From contig BMJD01000004.1 of NCBI GenBank assembly GCA_014642895.1, positions 1 to 64,000 on the forward strand: 64,000 nucleotides of DNA, given 5' to 3'. A program made the translations under genes and the position numbers. Of the stretch, positions 16,723 to 26,452 are shown piece after piece. Source of the DNA: Lentibacillus populi (GTDB lineage Bacteria > Bacillota > Bacilli > Bacillales > Amphibacillaceae). The notes under the pieces are model-generated. The model made no database searches. It was not told where the DNA came from and saw only the letters and a program-made list of their open reading frames with translations. The number at the start of each line of letters is the position of its first letter. Position 1 is the first letter of the stretch.

Positions 16723-16748
16723 AAATCGGCTTCAAGGCCGATTTTTTT
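16723..16748. terminator. sspM terminator, shared with yppC
   Basis: aaatcggc/gccgattt stem followed by T7 on the plus strand and preceded by a short A tract, which overlaps the convergent yppC stop. Confidence 0.8.
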
Positions 16749-17706
16749 AATTTGATTTCCCCATGATGGCATTTTTAATACGGCAGTAGGCAAATAACAT
16801 TTTTCTCTTATGATAGAAGGACGAACCGACGTCGTTAAGCTCCAGATCACCTGGCAATTCTTCCAGCCATTTATTCTTCATGCCCCCCAATACATACCAA
16901 TCATTACGAATAGTATCTTGATGGGAGATTATTGGATAAGCAACACGCAGCAATGGGCTTTTAGGTACGCGTATATTCAGAAAACGCTCATAATCGCGAC
17001 GGGAACCAGTATGTTCAATGTTGCGGGCAAAATCCAGCAGCTTCCCATAGACGTCCGGATGGAAAATCATCGTGGCAAGTCGTTTTCCTAAATTGACCCG
17101 CTTCGTCAGGTTCGTAAAATCGTGCACAAACGAACCATATAATACAGTCGATCTTGTCGGTAACAGGACGGCATTCATGAATAAAAAATCCTGCAAGAGG
17201 TATGGAAGTCTTAAAAATACTCGATACTTGAAATAAGTCTGTTTAATGACGGGAAGCTGAATGACGTTTTGCTCATTAATGATCAAAGCAATCATTAACC
17301 TATCATCATCGTGATTTTGCCAAAAATGGTACCATTCATTGGCCATAAACCTGGAAACACGTAATTCCGGCAACAAATGAAACAATGGGGTTTTCTGTTG
17401 TTTGGAAAGTTGATAAAGCAATAATTGCGGATAGGCGTCAGAAAAAATTAACCAGTTTGCCCGTTCATAGGTCATGAACAAGCGCTCCCGTTTCTCCTTG
17501 CCAAGAAGTGTTTGGAAAGCCGGCAGGCGAAGATCCGTCATATTCCACCCAGCGTTTCGGGAAACGATACTGGCAATAAATGACCATTTTATTTCTGGAA
17601 ACCGGAGATAAAAGTTTTGGTATGCTTTTGTTCGGGTAATGTTATCAAGATTATGCTCTTTTGTCGTCTTTATTATATAATAAAGATAATCGTGTTTTGT
17701 CTGCAT
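16747..17706 (-). CDS. yppC: DUF2515 protein YppC
   Basis: A 319-residue cytoplasmic protein with conserved WNMTDLR (about 54-60) and ERANWLIFSDAYPQLLLY (about 81-98) blocks. The family is always next to recU-ponA in Bacillaceae; its function is unknown. Length equals B. subtilis YppC (320). The start follows TAGGAGTGGGAG. Divergent from recU across about 130 bp. Confidence 0.88.
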   Translation of the reverse strand: MQTKHDYLYYIIKTTKEHNLDNITRTKAYQNFYLRFPEIKWSFIASIVSRNAGWNMTDLRLPAFQTLLGKEKRERLFMTYERANWLIFSDAYPQLLLYQLSKQQKTPLFHLLPELRVSRFMANEWYHFWQNHDDDRLMIALIINEQNVIQLPVIKQTYFKYRVFLRLPYLLQDFLFMNAVLLPTRSTVLYGSFVHDFTNLTKRVNLGKRLATMIFHPDVYGKLLDFARNIEHTGSRRDYERFLNIRVPKSPLLRVAYPIISHQDTIRNDWYVLGGMKNKWLEELPGDLELNDVGSSFYHKRKMLFAYCRIKNAIMGKSN

Positions 17707-17839
17707 GATGCTCCCACTCCTAAGCAGGTTCCATTATTCTATTGCTTAGGTTCCGTTTTTGCGGATTGGATTATGCATTAACAGTTATCAAGCGCCAGTT
17801 TTTCTGTTATGATACTGTAATATGCAAGGGGGAATGGGT

Positions 17840-18430
17840 ATGAATTATCCGAATGGAAAAAAACATCATAGCCTGCAAAGGAAAGGTGAAGCCGAAACAA
17901 AAGACAGCTTTAGTAATCGGGGGATGACACTGGAAGAAGATATTAATATAACAAATGTATATTATTTAGAGAGTGATATAGCCGTTATTCATAAAAAACC
18001 AACTCCTGTACAAATCGTTAACGTTCATTATCCAAGGCGGAGTGCAGCGGTTATTACGGAAGGGTATTTTAAGCAAGCATCAACAACAGATTATAATGGT
18101 CTGTATCGGGGAAAATATGTCGATTTTGAGGCAAAGGAAACAAAGCATACATCACGATTTCCACTTGCAAATATTCACGATCACCAGATCAGACATATGC
18201 AATCGATTGTAAACCATGGTGGCATTTGTTTTATACTGATCCGGTTTGCTGTTTTGGATGAAACTTATTATGTGCCTGCTGAGAAGCTTTTTCCGTATTG
18301 GCATGATAAATTAACCGGTGGACGCAAATCAGTCCCCTATCAAACCATCAAACAAAACGGATACTCTATCCCCTTTCACTTTCAAAAAAGAGTGGATTAC
18401 TTGCGGGTGATTGATAAGCTTTATTTTTAG
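17840..18430 (+). CDS. recU: Holliday junction resolvase RecU
   Basis: A 196-residue dimeric endonuclease that cuts four-way DNA junctions in recombination and chromosome segregation. The active site is intact: NRGMTLE (26-32), Asp84 in TTDYNG, and Glu97-x-Lys99 in DFEAKET. The start chosen follows AAGGGGGAATGGGT; an earlier in-frame ATG is inside that region. It lies 17 bp before ponA, the conserved recU-ponA operon. Confidence 0.97.
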   Translation: MNYPNGKKHHSLQRKGEAETKDSFSNRGMTLEEDINITNVYYLESDIAVIHKKPTPVQIVNVHYPRRSAAVITEGYFKQASTTDYNGLYRGKYVDFEAKETKHTSRFPLANIHDHQIRHMQSIVNHGGICFILIRFAVLDETYYVPAEKLFPYWHDKLTGGRKSVPYQTIKQNGYSIPFHFQKRVDYLRVIDKLYF

Positions 18431-18447
18431 AGACGGAGGAATGAGCT

Positions 18448-21219
18448 ATGGCAGAAAATAGCCAATCTCGTGTAGCAAGAAGAAAACAAAAGAAAGCAAA
18501 GAAAAAACCATTATGGAAACGAATATTACTTTATACCGGGATCGCTATTTTAGCGATGGTAATTGGAGTAGGCGCAATGTTCACCTATTTTATTGCCACG
18601 GCACCAAAATTGGATGCAGCCAAATTACAGGATCCATTTTCTTCAAAGATTTATGACATGGACGGCGAGTTATTTGCCGATCTAGGTGCGGAGCAGCGGA
18701 CAAAAGTGAATTATGATGATTTGCCGAAAGTTCTGATTGATGCGGTTACTGCAACGGAGGATTCCCGCTTCTTTCAGCATCATGGGGTTGATCCCGTACG
18801 TGTCGGCGGCGCTATCGTCGCAAATATAAAACACGGATTTGGTTCTGAAGGAGCAAGCACCATTACCCAGCAGGTTGTCGAACAAGCCTTTTTGTCACAT
18901 GAGAAAAAAATCAGTCTGAAAGTACAGGAAATGTGGCTTGCCCTGCAATTGGAGCGGGATTATTCCAAGGAAGAGATACTGGAAATGTATTTGAATAAAG
19001 TGTATTACGGCAGTGGTGCATATGGTGTAGCAAAAGCAGCACAGATTTATTTCGGAAAAACTGATTTAAAAGAATTAACACTGCCGGAAGCGGCGATTTT
19101 AGCTGGATTACCACAGCGTCCGTCTGCTTATAACCCGTATCAAAGCCCGGATTTAACGAAGGGACGGATGGATACAGTTCTAAAACTGATGGTCAAGCAT
19201 GGAAAAATAACGCAAAAACAGGCGGATGAAGCGCGAAAAGTTGACATTCCGTCATTATTAACTGATTCCCATCCAGACTCTACTCCATACGAAGCCTTTT
19301 TGCAAAAAGTGCGAAAAGAAGTGGAAAAGAAAATTGATGGTGCAGATATATACACGGATGGATTAAAAATATACACAACAATCGATAAGGACATACAAGA
19401 ACATGTAGAATTTTTATTATCCGATGAAGAAGATAATCCAATCCAATACCCGGAGAAGGTAGAAGATCCGAAAACGAAGAAAATGGTCGATATGCAGGCC
19501 GGCATGGTTGTATTGGACTCGAAAAACGGGGCAATACGAGCAATTGGCGGTGCGCGCGGCGGACTTGAAAATGATGGATTCAATTATGCGATTGGTACAA
19601 ACAGACAAGCAGGTTCAACCATGAAACCAATCCTAGCTTATGGCCCAGCTATCGAATATGAAAAATGGTCTACTTACCATCAAATGAATGATGACAAACC
19701 GTATCAAATTCCGGGATCAGATAAAAAAGTTGGAAACTGGAATGGCCAATATCAGGGCTGGATGTCAATACGAAAAGCATTAGAAGAGTCGTTAAACGTT
19801 CCAGCAATGAAAACTGTTGAGGAAGTCGGACAGGGCAATGCACAGAAATTTGCCGAGGGATTAGGCATTAAATTTGATAAAGATATGATCGGTACCGATA
19901 CAATAGGCGGTGGCGAATTAGGCGTTTCTCCACTTGAGCTAGCAGGAGCCTATCGTGCCTTTGCTAATGAAGGTATCTCAAGTGAACCGTATTCCGTGAC
20001 AAAGGTAGAATACCCTGATGGACGGACAGTAGATTTAAAACCAAAACAAAAACCAGTAATGTCGGATTATACAGCCTATATGATGTCAGATATGCTGAAA
20101 ACAGCAATTACAAGTGGTACCGGTAAATTGGCTGATGTCCCAGGGCTACCGGTTGTCGGTAAAACTGGAACAACAAACCGACCAGGAGTAGAAGGAAGCC
20201 CGGATTCATGGTTTAGTGGTTATACCACCAATTACACCATATCCGTATGGACGGGTTACAACAATAATGATATTGGTTTATCCGGTGACAACACCAAGAT
20301 ACCGCATGCGTTGTTTAAAAACACGATGTCACATATCTCTGACGGTATCGAAACGGCAGATTTCAAGAAACCAGATTCAGTTGTTGAAGTTGGGGTTGAA
20401 AAAGGATCAAATCCGGCCAAATTGCCTAGTGCATACACTCCGGATTCGAATATTGTAACCGAGTTATTCGTAAAAGGAACCGAGCCCACAAAAACTTCGG
20501 AGAAATACGATAAGCTTGATCCAGTTAGTGGTTTGACGGCAGAATATGATAAAGATAAAAACAAAATTAATGTAAAATGGGACTATGACAAGGATCAAGA
20601 TGTTTCCTTCCAGGTAAGTGCCAGTGTTGACGGCGGCCAGATGCAGGAGCTCTCGACTACAGGTGATACATCAATGGAAATCTCAAGTGTTGAACCAGGT
20701 AGTGAGTATACGATTCAAGTTGTTGCAATCAGTAATGAAAACGAAGAAACGAGTGAAGCCAAATCAACAACAGTGACGGTTCCTGGAGAAGGTGAAGATG
20801 ATGAAGATAACGAGGAAAATCAAGGGGAAATGGAGCCTGTCAGTGGATTGAAAGCGACCTATAAGAATAACACGATTGATGTATCGTGGAAGTATAATGG
20901 GCCTGCAGCTGTATTTGAAGTAACCGTAAGTGGCGACGGGTCACAGCAGCAAACAGTGAATTCGAATGGCATTAAAATTGACAATGCCCAGCCGGGTAGG
21001 ACGTATACTATTTCGGTTACACCAGTCGGAAAAAATGGCGATACACAAGGTGCCCGAGGTGAACCGCAAAGTACAACCATTACCATTCCTGGTGAAGAAG
21101 CACCACCAGGAGATGATGGCGACGGAAACGAAGACGGTAATAATGGTGAGCAAGGTGGTGGTCAAGACGGTAGTGAAAACGAGCAAGGTGAGGAAGAAGG
21201 TGGTGAACCAGAAGGATGA
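18448..21219 (+). CDS. ponA: class A penicillin-binding protein 1 (PonA)
   Basis: A bifunctional peptidoglycan glycosyltransferase/transpeptidase of 923 residues (B. subtilis PonA 914). A basic cytoplasmic tail (1-25) and one helix (26-50) are followed by the glycosyltransferase (Glu104 in ATEDSRF) and the transpeptidase, with SxxK at 390-393, SLN at 448-450 and KTGTT at 572-576. Two fibronectin type III-like repeats follow (about 690-780 and 798-882), each opening with PVSGL, then a Gly/Glu/Asp-rich tail of about 40 residues. GpsB, its localisation partner, is also in the window. Confidence 0.97.
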   Translation: MAENSQSRVARRKQKKAKKKPLWKRILLYTGIAILAMVIGVGAMFTYFIATAPKLDAAKLQDPFSSKIYDMDGELFADLGAEQRTKVNYDDLPKVLIDAVTATEDSRFFQHHGVDPVRVGGAIVANIKHGFGSEGASTITQQVVEQAFLSHEKKISLKVQEMWLALQLERDYSKEEILEMYLNKVYYGSGAYGVAKAAQIYFGKTDLKELTLPEAAILAGLPQRPSAYNPYQSPDLTKGRMDTVLKLMVKHGKITQKQADEARKVDIPSLLTDSHPDSTPYEAFLQKVRKEVEKKIDGADIYTDGLKIYTTIDKDIQEHVEFLLSDEEDNPIQYPEKVEDPKTKKMVDMQAGMVVLDSKNGAIRAIGGARGGLENDGFNYAIGTNRQAGSTMKPILAYGPAIEYEKWSTYHQMNDDKPYQIPGSDKKVGNWNGQYQGWMSIRKALEESLNVPAMKTVEEVGQGNAQKFAEGLGIKFDKDMIGTDTIGGGELGVSPLELAGAYRAFANEGISSEPYSVTKVEYPDGRTVDLKPKQKPVMSDYTAYMMSDMLKTAITSGTGKLADVPGLPVVGKTGTTNRPGVEGSPDSWFSGYTTNYTISVWTGYNNNDIGLSGDNTKIPHALFKNTMSHISDGIETADFKKPDSVVEVGVEKGSNPAKLPSAYTPDSNIVTELFVKGTEPTKTSEKYDKLDPVSGLTAEYDKDKNKINVKWDYDKDQDVSFQVSASVDGGQMQELSTTGDTSMEISSVEPGSEYTIQVVAISNENEETSEAKSTTVTVPGEGEDDEDNEENQGEMEPVSGLKATYKNNTIDVSWKYNGPAAVFEVTVSGDGSQQQTVNSNGIKIDNAQPGRTYTISVTPVGKNGDTQGARGEPQSTTITIPGEEAPPGDDGDGNEDGNNGEQGGGQDGSENEQGEEEGGEPEG

Positions 21220-21237
21220 GCAGATTTTTTATCAAGG

Positions 21238-21275
21238 AAAGAGGCAGCCTCGTTAGAGAGCTGCCTCTTTCCTAT
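21238..21275 (+). terminator. ponA terminator
   Basis: Perfect 11-bp stem aaagaggcagc/gctgcctcttt, followed by a T-containing tract. Confidence 0.85.
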
Positions 21276-21386
21276 TTGGTGGTTATTCAAAAAGTTTTCA
21301 CGGCGCGAAACTGCCCCGACTCGACTGCCTGCCTGTTTCTATGCCAACTAGTTGAAAACACTATTTTATACACCTGTAACATCACA

Positions 21387-22037
21387 TTATAACCGTTTTC
21401 TCATCCGCTTCTGTCCTTCTCTGCATATATTCAATAACGGACATTCCGGACAATTTGGATTCTTCGCCTTACAATGATACCGGCCAAAAAATATCAAGAG
21501 GTGATGGGTTTCACTCCACTCTTCCTTTGGAACCTTTTTCATCAACGTTTCTTCTACTTCCAGCACCGAATCCTTCCAACGACATATGGCCAGACGCTTT
21601 GAGACCCTTTCTACATGTGTGTCTACAGCAATAGCTGGTTCGTGAAATGCCACCGAAGCAACAACATTTGCCGTTTTTCGGCCAACTCCAGCCAGTTTCA
21701 TCAGTTCTTCCTTCGATTTTGGTACTTCTCCACCATAGTCATCAATCAACATTTGACATAATTTGCGGATATTTTTTGCCTTATTTCGGTATAGGCCAAT
21801 GGAGCGGATGTCCTGCTGTAATTCCTCCAACGAAACAGCTAAATAATCTTCAGGCGTTTTATATTTTTTAAACAGGTCTTCTGTGACTTTATTAACCAAT
21901 ACGTCGGTGCACTGTGCAGATAATAATACGGCAATTACTAACTCAAACGGATTAGCATGGTTTAACTCGCATTTTGCCTCAGGAAACATTGCACGCATTA
22001 CATCCAAACAATGCTGAACCTGTTTTTTAGTCAGCAT
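21387..22037 (-). CDS. nth: endonuclease III
   Basis: A 216-residue DNA glycosylase/AP lyase repairing oxidised pyrimidines. The helix-hairpin-helix LAGVGRKTA carries the catalytic Lys121, and Asp139 is in VDTHVER. The [4Fe-4S] cluster has Cys189, 196, 199 and 205. The start lies behind GAGGGGGACGAG and directly after the dnaD stop, so dnaD-nth are co-transcribed as in B. subtilis. An upstream in-frame codon inside dnaD has no SD. Confidence 0.96.
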   Translation of the reverse strand: MLTKKQVQHCLDVMRAMFPEAKCELNHANPFELVIAVLLSAQCTDVLVNKVTEDLFKKYKTPEDYLAVSLEELQQDIRSIGLYRNKAKNIRKLCQMLIDDYGGEVPKSKEELMKLAGVGRKTANVVASVAFHEPAIAVDTHVERVSKRLAICRWKDSVLEVEETLMKKVPKEEWSETHHLLIFFGRYHCKAKNPNCPECPLLNICREGQKRMRKRL

Positions 22038-22039
22038 CT

Positions 22040-22720
22040 TTACTCGTCCCCCTCTAACCAATTATAGTAAAATGATGTGTCTCGTTTTTGTGTTGGAACT
22101 GGTTGTTTCGATGTCTGTTTTTGATGGAATGATTTGGTTGCTTCCCTTGCCTGTTCTACCGTATGAATCCCTTTCTTTTTCCAGTCTCGTAAAATTCGAT
22201 CAATGTATTTAAAGTTAAGTTTCCCCATTAGAACGGATTCCCGTAGTGCAGCTTTAATCAAGGACGGATATAATTTATCCTCATCCAGCCAGACATTTAT
22301 CGTTTCTATTTCGAATGGCGAAAGCGGCCTGCCAAATTCCTGTTCAAACAAAATAAAAATCGTCCCCTCTTCCTGCCCATTTTCCGGTTTATTTGTTGAA
22401 AATATTTTCTCCCAAAGCGGATCTAATGAATAGACTTCACTCCAAATACCTTGTTCATTTTTTGTTTGTTCGATTGCCAAAAACCCTTTTTGCATAAGTT
22501 TACGCAACACATTTGAGCATTCCTGTTCATTGATGGTCAAGAAAGAAGCAAGCTCAGCTGGTGTGGGAAATTCATTCTCATCGAAAATAAATCGATAAAT
22601 TTGTAATAGCAGCATGACCTCTGTTTCGTTAAGGCCAAGTGCTTTATAATTCGTTAATAGCCTTGTCGGAATCTGCAGCTGATTTAATAAAATTTGTTGA
22701 ATTTGAATTGATTTGCTCAT
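22040..22720 (-). CDS. dnaD: replication initiation protein DnaD
   Basis: A 226-residue primosome protein with an N-terminal winged-helix domain (DDBH1, about 1-100) and a C-terminal DnaB-like DDBH2 domain (about 125-200, with WKKKGI near 185). It helps load the helicase at oriC and at stalled forks. The start follows GATGAGGTG; a longer upstream frame is unsupported. A terminator separates it from asnS. Confidence 0.92.
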   Translation of the reverse strand: MSKSIQIQQILLNQLQIPTRLLTNYKALGLNETEVMLLLQIYRFIFDENEFPTPAELASFLTINEQECSNVLRKLMQKGFLAIEQTKNEQGIWSEVYSLDPLWEKIFSTNKPENGQEEGTIFILFEQEFGRPLSPFEIETINVWLDEDKLYPSLIKAALRESVLMGKLNFKYIDRILRDWKKKGIHTVEQAREATKSFHQKQTSKQPVPTQKRDTSFYYNWLEGDE

Positions 22721-22760
22721 GATAATGCACCTCATCAATAAGTATAGCATGAAAAATATA

Positions 22761-22790
22761 AAATCCCTCGCTTTAGACAAGGGATTTTAA
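22761..22790 (-). terminator. terminator upstream of dnaD
   Basis: aaatccct/agggattt stem with a downstream T-rich tract on the minus strand. It ends transcripts coming from the asnS side. Confidence 0.65.
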
Positions 22791-22791
22791 A

Positions 22792-22920
22792 AGAAAAGCG
22801 GAGATGCCCGATTAAGGAAGACTAACTAATACCGGGACGACAATTGCCAATGTTGGCATGATCTGCATCATGCTGCTCCGAGTATATGCTGGACATAGCC
22901 TTTCCAGATAAATAATTAAT
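22792..22920 (+). repeat. family-1 repeat, degenerate remnant (copy H)
   Basis: Begins aaaagcggagatgcccg and ends gctggacatagcc, faint matches to the start and end of copy B, with a divergent interior holding its own stem-loops (gccaatgttggc, tgatctgcatca). Probably an old copy; it fills the dnaD-asnS gap. Confidence 0.45.
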
Positions 22921-22980
22921 ATGGTTGGCATTAAATATCTACTTTACAAGAGTTTACATAATAAAATTATTGGTACCTAA

Positions 22981-24273
22981 TTAAGGGTATAACCTGTTAA
23001 GCAAACGTGGAAATGGAATCGTTTCGCGTACATGCTCTACTCCGGATAACCACGCAACTGTCCGCTCCAGTCCAAGGCCAAATCCGGAATGTGGGACACT
23101 TCCATATTTACGAAGCTCTAAATACCACTGGTACGCTTCTCCTGTAAGATTGTGTTCCTTGTATCGCTGTTCCATAAGCGCTAAATCATCAATTCGTTGT
23201 GAACCACCGATGATCTCACCATATCCTTCTGGAGCAATCAAGTCCGCACATAAGACGACATCCTCCCGATTCGGATCCGGCTTCATGTAAAATGCTTTAA
23301 TGTCTTTCGGATAGTTTGTGATGAACACAGGTTTAGTAAAACTTTCGGCAATTGCTGTTTCATGTGGTGCACCGAAGTCCTCCCCCCATTCAATATCGGT
23401 AAATCCCTTCTTCTTTAAAAGTTCGATAGCATCATCGTAGGAAATCCTTGGGAATGGTGCCTTAATTGCTTTCAATTTTGTTGTATCACGTTCCAACACG
23501 GCTAGTTCGAGCTGGCAATTGGCAAGAACCGCTTGGACAACAAAGCTTACATATTGTTCCTGAATTTCCAGACTTTCATCATGATCAACAAATGCCATTT
23601 CCGGTTCAATCATCCAAAATTCAATCAAATGCCGTCTTGTTTTCGATTTCTCCGCACGAAACGTTGGTCCGAATGAAAATACTTTGCCAAAAGCCATTGC
23701 AGCTGCTTCTAGATATAACTGGCCACTTTGCGATAAATATGCTTCCTCATCGAAGTATTTTGTATGGAACAATTCGGTTGTTCCTTCGGCAGATGAACCG
23801 GTTAAAATCGGCGGATCAATTTTTACATAGCCATTTTGGTTAAAAAATTGATAAGTTGCCCGAATTATTTCATTGCGGATTTTCATAACTGCATGCTGTC
23901 GTTTGGAACGAAGCCACAGGTGCCGGTGATCCATTAAAAATTCGGTTCCGTGTTCTTTCGGTGTGATCGGATAGTCAACCGCTTCATGAATGACCTCGAT
24001 TTGCTTCACCTGCATTTCATACCCAAATGGTGATCGCTTATCTTCCACAATCGTCCCGGTTATGTACATCGATGTTTCCTGTGTCATGTTTTTGGCAAGC
24101 CCGAAATCATCTTCACTAACATCGTTCTTCACAACGACCCCTTGCATGAACCCTGTTCCATCACGAAGCTGTAAAAAGGCAATTTTCCCGCTGGAACGTT
24201 TATTTGCAAGCCATGCGCCAATTGTTACCGTTTGTCCTTCATACTTTGGTACTTGTGCTATCGTTGTTTTCAA
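22981..24273 (-). CDS. asnS: asparaginyl-tRNA synthetase
   Basis: A class IIb aminoacyl-tRNA synthetase charging tRNA-Asn. A TTG start, 7 nt after GGAGGG, gives 430 residues, exactly the B. subtilis length, and begins (M)KTTIAQV. An N-terminal OB-fold anticodon domain (about 1-110) is followed by the catalytic domain, with motif 2 [11 protein letters not shown] and motif 3 GFGLGLERT near the C-terminus. It lies downstream of aspB, as in B. subtilis, linking Asp supply to Asn-tRNA. Confidence 0.96.
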   Translation of the reverse strand: MKTTIAQVPKYEGQTVTIGAWLANKRSSGKIAFLQLRDGTGFMQGVVVKNDVSEDDFGLAKNMTQETSMYITGTIVEDKRSPFGYEMQVKQIEVIHEAVDYPITPKEHGTEFLMDHRHLWLRSKRQHAVMKIRNEIIRATYQFFNQNGYVKIDPPILTGSSAEGTTELFHTKYFDEEAYLSQSGQLYLEAAAMAFGKVFSFGPTFRAEKSKTRRHLIEFWMIEPEMAFVDHDESLEIQEQYVSFVVQAVLANCQLELAVLERDTTKLKAIKAPFPRISYDDAIELLKKKGFTDIEWGEDFGAPHETAIAESFTKPVFITNYPKDIKAFYMKPDPNREDVVLCADLIAPEGYGEIIGGSQRIDDLALMEQRYKEHNLTGEAYQWYLELRKYGSVPHSGFGLGLERTVAWLSGVEHVRETIPFPRLLNRLYP

Positions 24274-24369
24274 AAAAATTCCCTCCATGACCTTTGATTG
24301 GTAGTTGCCCAAAAGCTCCACTAACCGGATGCCGCGCTTTTGTGCTTGTAAACAAAATAAAGCCTGTAA

Positions 24370-25557
24370 TCATATATTTTTTCTACTGCGGACAAAACGG
24401 TCGATCCGCTTTGCAGCTTCTGTTAATAATCCAATTGATGTTGCATAAGATAAGCGTACATTTTCAGCTGCTCCAAAGCCAGATCCGGGAACAAGGGCAA
24501 CCTTTTCTTCTTCCAGTATTGCCGTTACCCACTCATCGACATTCGTAAATCCATTCATTTTAACAGCCTGTTGTACATTGGGGAACAAATAAAAAGCTCC
24601 TTTTGGCTTTATACAGGTGATTCCAGGTATAGCAATTAACAAATTGTATAATGTATCAAGTCGCTTTTTAAAAGCTTGTTTCATTTCATTCGTTGCATCA
24701 TTATTTGCTTTATAGGCAGCCAGTGCTGCGAATTGTGCAATTGACGTCGGGTTTGATGTAGAATGGGATGCCAGGTTTGTCATCGCTTTAATAATTTTTT
24801 CATTTCCCGCAGCATAGCCAATTCGCCAGCCTGTCATCGCATGTGATTTTGACACACCATTAATGACAATGGTTTGCGCTTTTAATGTATCCGAAAGTTG
24901 TGCGATCGAAATATGTTCGTCGTTCGTATAAATCAGTTTTTCATAAATTTCATCTGAAACGATGGTGATATTGTGTTTTAAACAAACTTCACCGAGCGCA
25001 GCCAGTTCTGCTTCATTGTACATCATACCTGTTGGATTGCTTGGCGAATTAATGATTACTGCCTTTGTTTTTACCGTTATTGCCGATTCCAATTGCTCCG
25101 CGGTCAATTTAAACTGATTGTCCTCCATTGTTTTCGCAACAACAGGGTTTCCGCCAGCCAATTTAATTTGTTCCGGGTAACTTACCCAATATGGCGCAGG
25201 AACAATCACTTCATCCCCTGGGTTTAAAAGCACTTGAAATAACGTATACAACGCATGTTTGGCTCCGGTTGTCACGATAATTTCTTCGCTTTTATAAGAT
25301 AGCTGATTATCATTTTTAAATTTCCCTGCAATCGCTTCTTTAAGCGCCGGTATTCCTCCAGATGGGGTATATTTGGTCAAACCATCACGCATCGCCTTTT
25401 CGGCAGCATCGATAATATAGGAAGGAGTATTAAAATCTGGTTCCCCCGCCCCCAAACCAATTACATCATAGCCTTGTTCCTTCAATTCTTTTGCTTTTGC
25501 TGTAATCGCAAGTGTTGATGATGGTGTTAATGTTTTTACTCTGTTCGCTAAATCCAA
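24370..25557 (-). CDS. aspB: aspartate aminotransferase
   Basis: A PLP-dependent class I aminotransferase (oxaloacetate plus glutamate to aspartate) of 395 residues. The PLP lysine is Lys237 in SKSHAMTGWR; the substrate motif SPSNPTG and DEIYEKL are present. A TTG start is chosen because AAGGTGAG lies 5 nt upstream and the product then begins like B. subtilis AspB; a GTG 6 bp earlier overlaps the SD. Operon with ypmA and ypmB. Confidence 0.95.
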   Translation of the reverse strand: MDLANRVKTLTPSSTLAITAKAKELKEQGYDVIGLGAGEPDFNTPSYIIDAAEKAMRDGLTKYTPSGGIPALKEAIAGKFKNDNQLSYKSEEIIVTTGAKHALYTLFQVLLNPGDEVIVPAPYWVSYPEQIKLAGGNPVVAKTMEDNQFKLTAEQLESAITVKTKAVIINSPSNPTGMMYNEAELAALGEVCLKHNITIVSDEIYEKLIYTNDEHISIAQLSDTLKAQTIVINGVSKSHAMTGWRIGYAAGNEKIIKAMTNLASHSTSNPTSIAQFAALAAYKANNDATNEMKQAFKKRLDTLYNLLIAIPGITCIKPKGAFYLFPNVQQAVKMNGFTNVDEWVTAILEEEKVALVPGSGFGAAENVRLSYATSIGLLTEAAKRIDRFVRSRKNI

Positions 25558-25571
25558 AGCCACTCACCTTC

Positions 25572-26105
25572 CTAATTAAACATACTTTTTAAACGGAACT
25601 GTTGATATCGTTTCCCATCATAAATGGATAAATAATCAATAATTTGGTAACCTGAACTATTTCTGTAAGTAACTTCCCATAACGGGTTTTGATCGACCAT
25701 TGCCGTTGTAACTTTAATTAATTCGCATTTATGACATTGGTTTTTCCATTCATCAATAATTGACTGTTTACTTATTATTTTCTTTGCGTCCACAATCGTT
25801 ATTTTTTCTGTATCATTTTTAACCGGCATGAAAGCTATTTTTTTCTTTTGCTCCTTTGTATTGCCAATTAAAATAAAATAAGCTTCTTCACCTTGAAATC
25901 TCGATATTTCTTTAACTTCGGTCAGTTCGGTATTTTTCAGTACTGTTTCTTTTGCTTCATTGAAACCGTTCGTTTTACTTTCCTGAATAGCATGATATAA
26001 AAACGCCATATAGATAAAACAAGCAAGGAGGACAAGACATAAACCTGCCAAAACCCACTTTAGCCAACTAGGCACAATAGATGGTGAATACTGCCTGATT
26101 CTCAT
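25572..26105 (-). CDS. ypmB: YpmB, DUF5590 membrane-anchored protein
   Basis: About 177 residues with an N-terminal helix (about 12-35) and an external domain with a PepSY/cystatin-like pattern (KEISRFQGEEAYFILIG, then WEVTYRNSSGYQIIDYLSIYDG near the end). Function unknown; conserved between ypmA and aspB. The start overlaps the end of ypmA; the ATG three codons upstream is an alternative. Confidence 0.8.
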   Translation of the reverse strand: MRIRQYSPSIVPSWLKWVLAGLCLVLLACFIYMAFLYHAIQESKTNGFNEAKETVLKNTELTEVKEISRFQGEEAYFILIGNTKEQKKKIAFMPVKNDTEKITIVDAKKIISKQSIIDEWKNQCHKCELIKVTTAMVDQNPLWEVTYRNSSGYQIIDYLSIYDGKRYQQFRLKSMFN

Positions 26106-26235
26106 CTGATTCATCCCATGCCATTCCGTACATTGGATATTCCTTTTTTAGTGTTCGATTTAACAAATCGACAATTTTGTACAAGTCTTTGAAATACTCG
26201 ACTTTTACAATTGATAACGTCTCGATATTATTCAC
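26068..26235 (-). CDS. ypmA: YpmA, DUF4264 small protein
   Basis: A 55-residue protein with the family pattern LYKIVDLLNRTLK and MYGMAWD. A GTG start 6 nt after GGAGGGG is preferred to the upstream ATG, which has no SD; it also gives the B. subtilis length (56). First gene of the ypmA-ypmB-aspB-asnS set. Function unknown. Confidence 0.8.
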   Translation of the reverse strand: MNNIETLSIVKVEYFKDLYKIVDLLNRTLKKEYPMYGMAWDESDENQAVFTIYCA

Positions 26236-26417
26236 TATTTTCCCCTCCAAAAAAGCTTCTTGTTTTATCATTTTTTGCTACACATAGTACACTGCGCTTC
26301 GTTAAAACTAATGGTACAGTTGAAGATAAATATTAAGGATTACCTTATATAGTATAACAAGCCTTTCGTTTGTTTTGTATTTATTTCAACAAAAAATTTC
26401 CCGGCCCATACCAAATT

Positions 26418-26449
26418 TTTGCTGATGTATCATTCGGTGCATCAGCATC
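26418..26449. terminator. hairpin after dinG
   Basis: gctgatgtatcattcggtgcatcagc, a 10-bp stem, with T5 on the plus side and AAAAATTT on the minus side. Likely the end of the dinG transcript, although the T tract is stronger in the other direction. Confidence 0.45.
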
Positions 26450-26452
26450 TTT

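Noticed and set aside
22274-24370. T-box or other riboswitch upstream of asnS or dnaD
   Set aside because: No T-box sequence (AGGGTGGNACCGCG-like) or specifier stem is visible on either strand in the gaps; only a terminator and a degenerate repeat.
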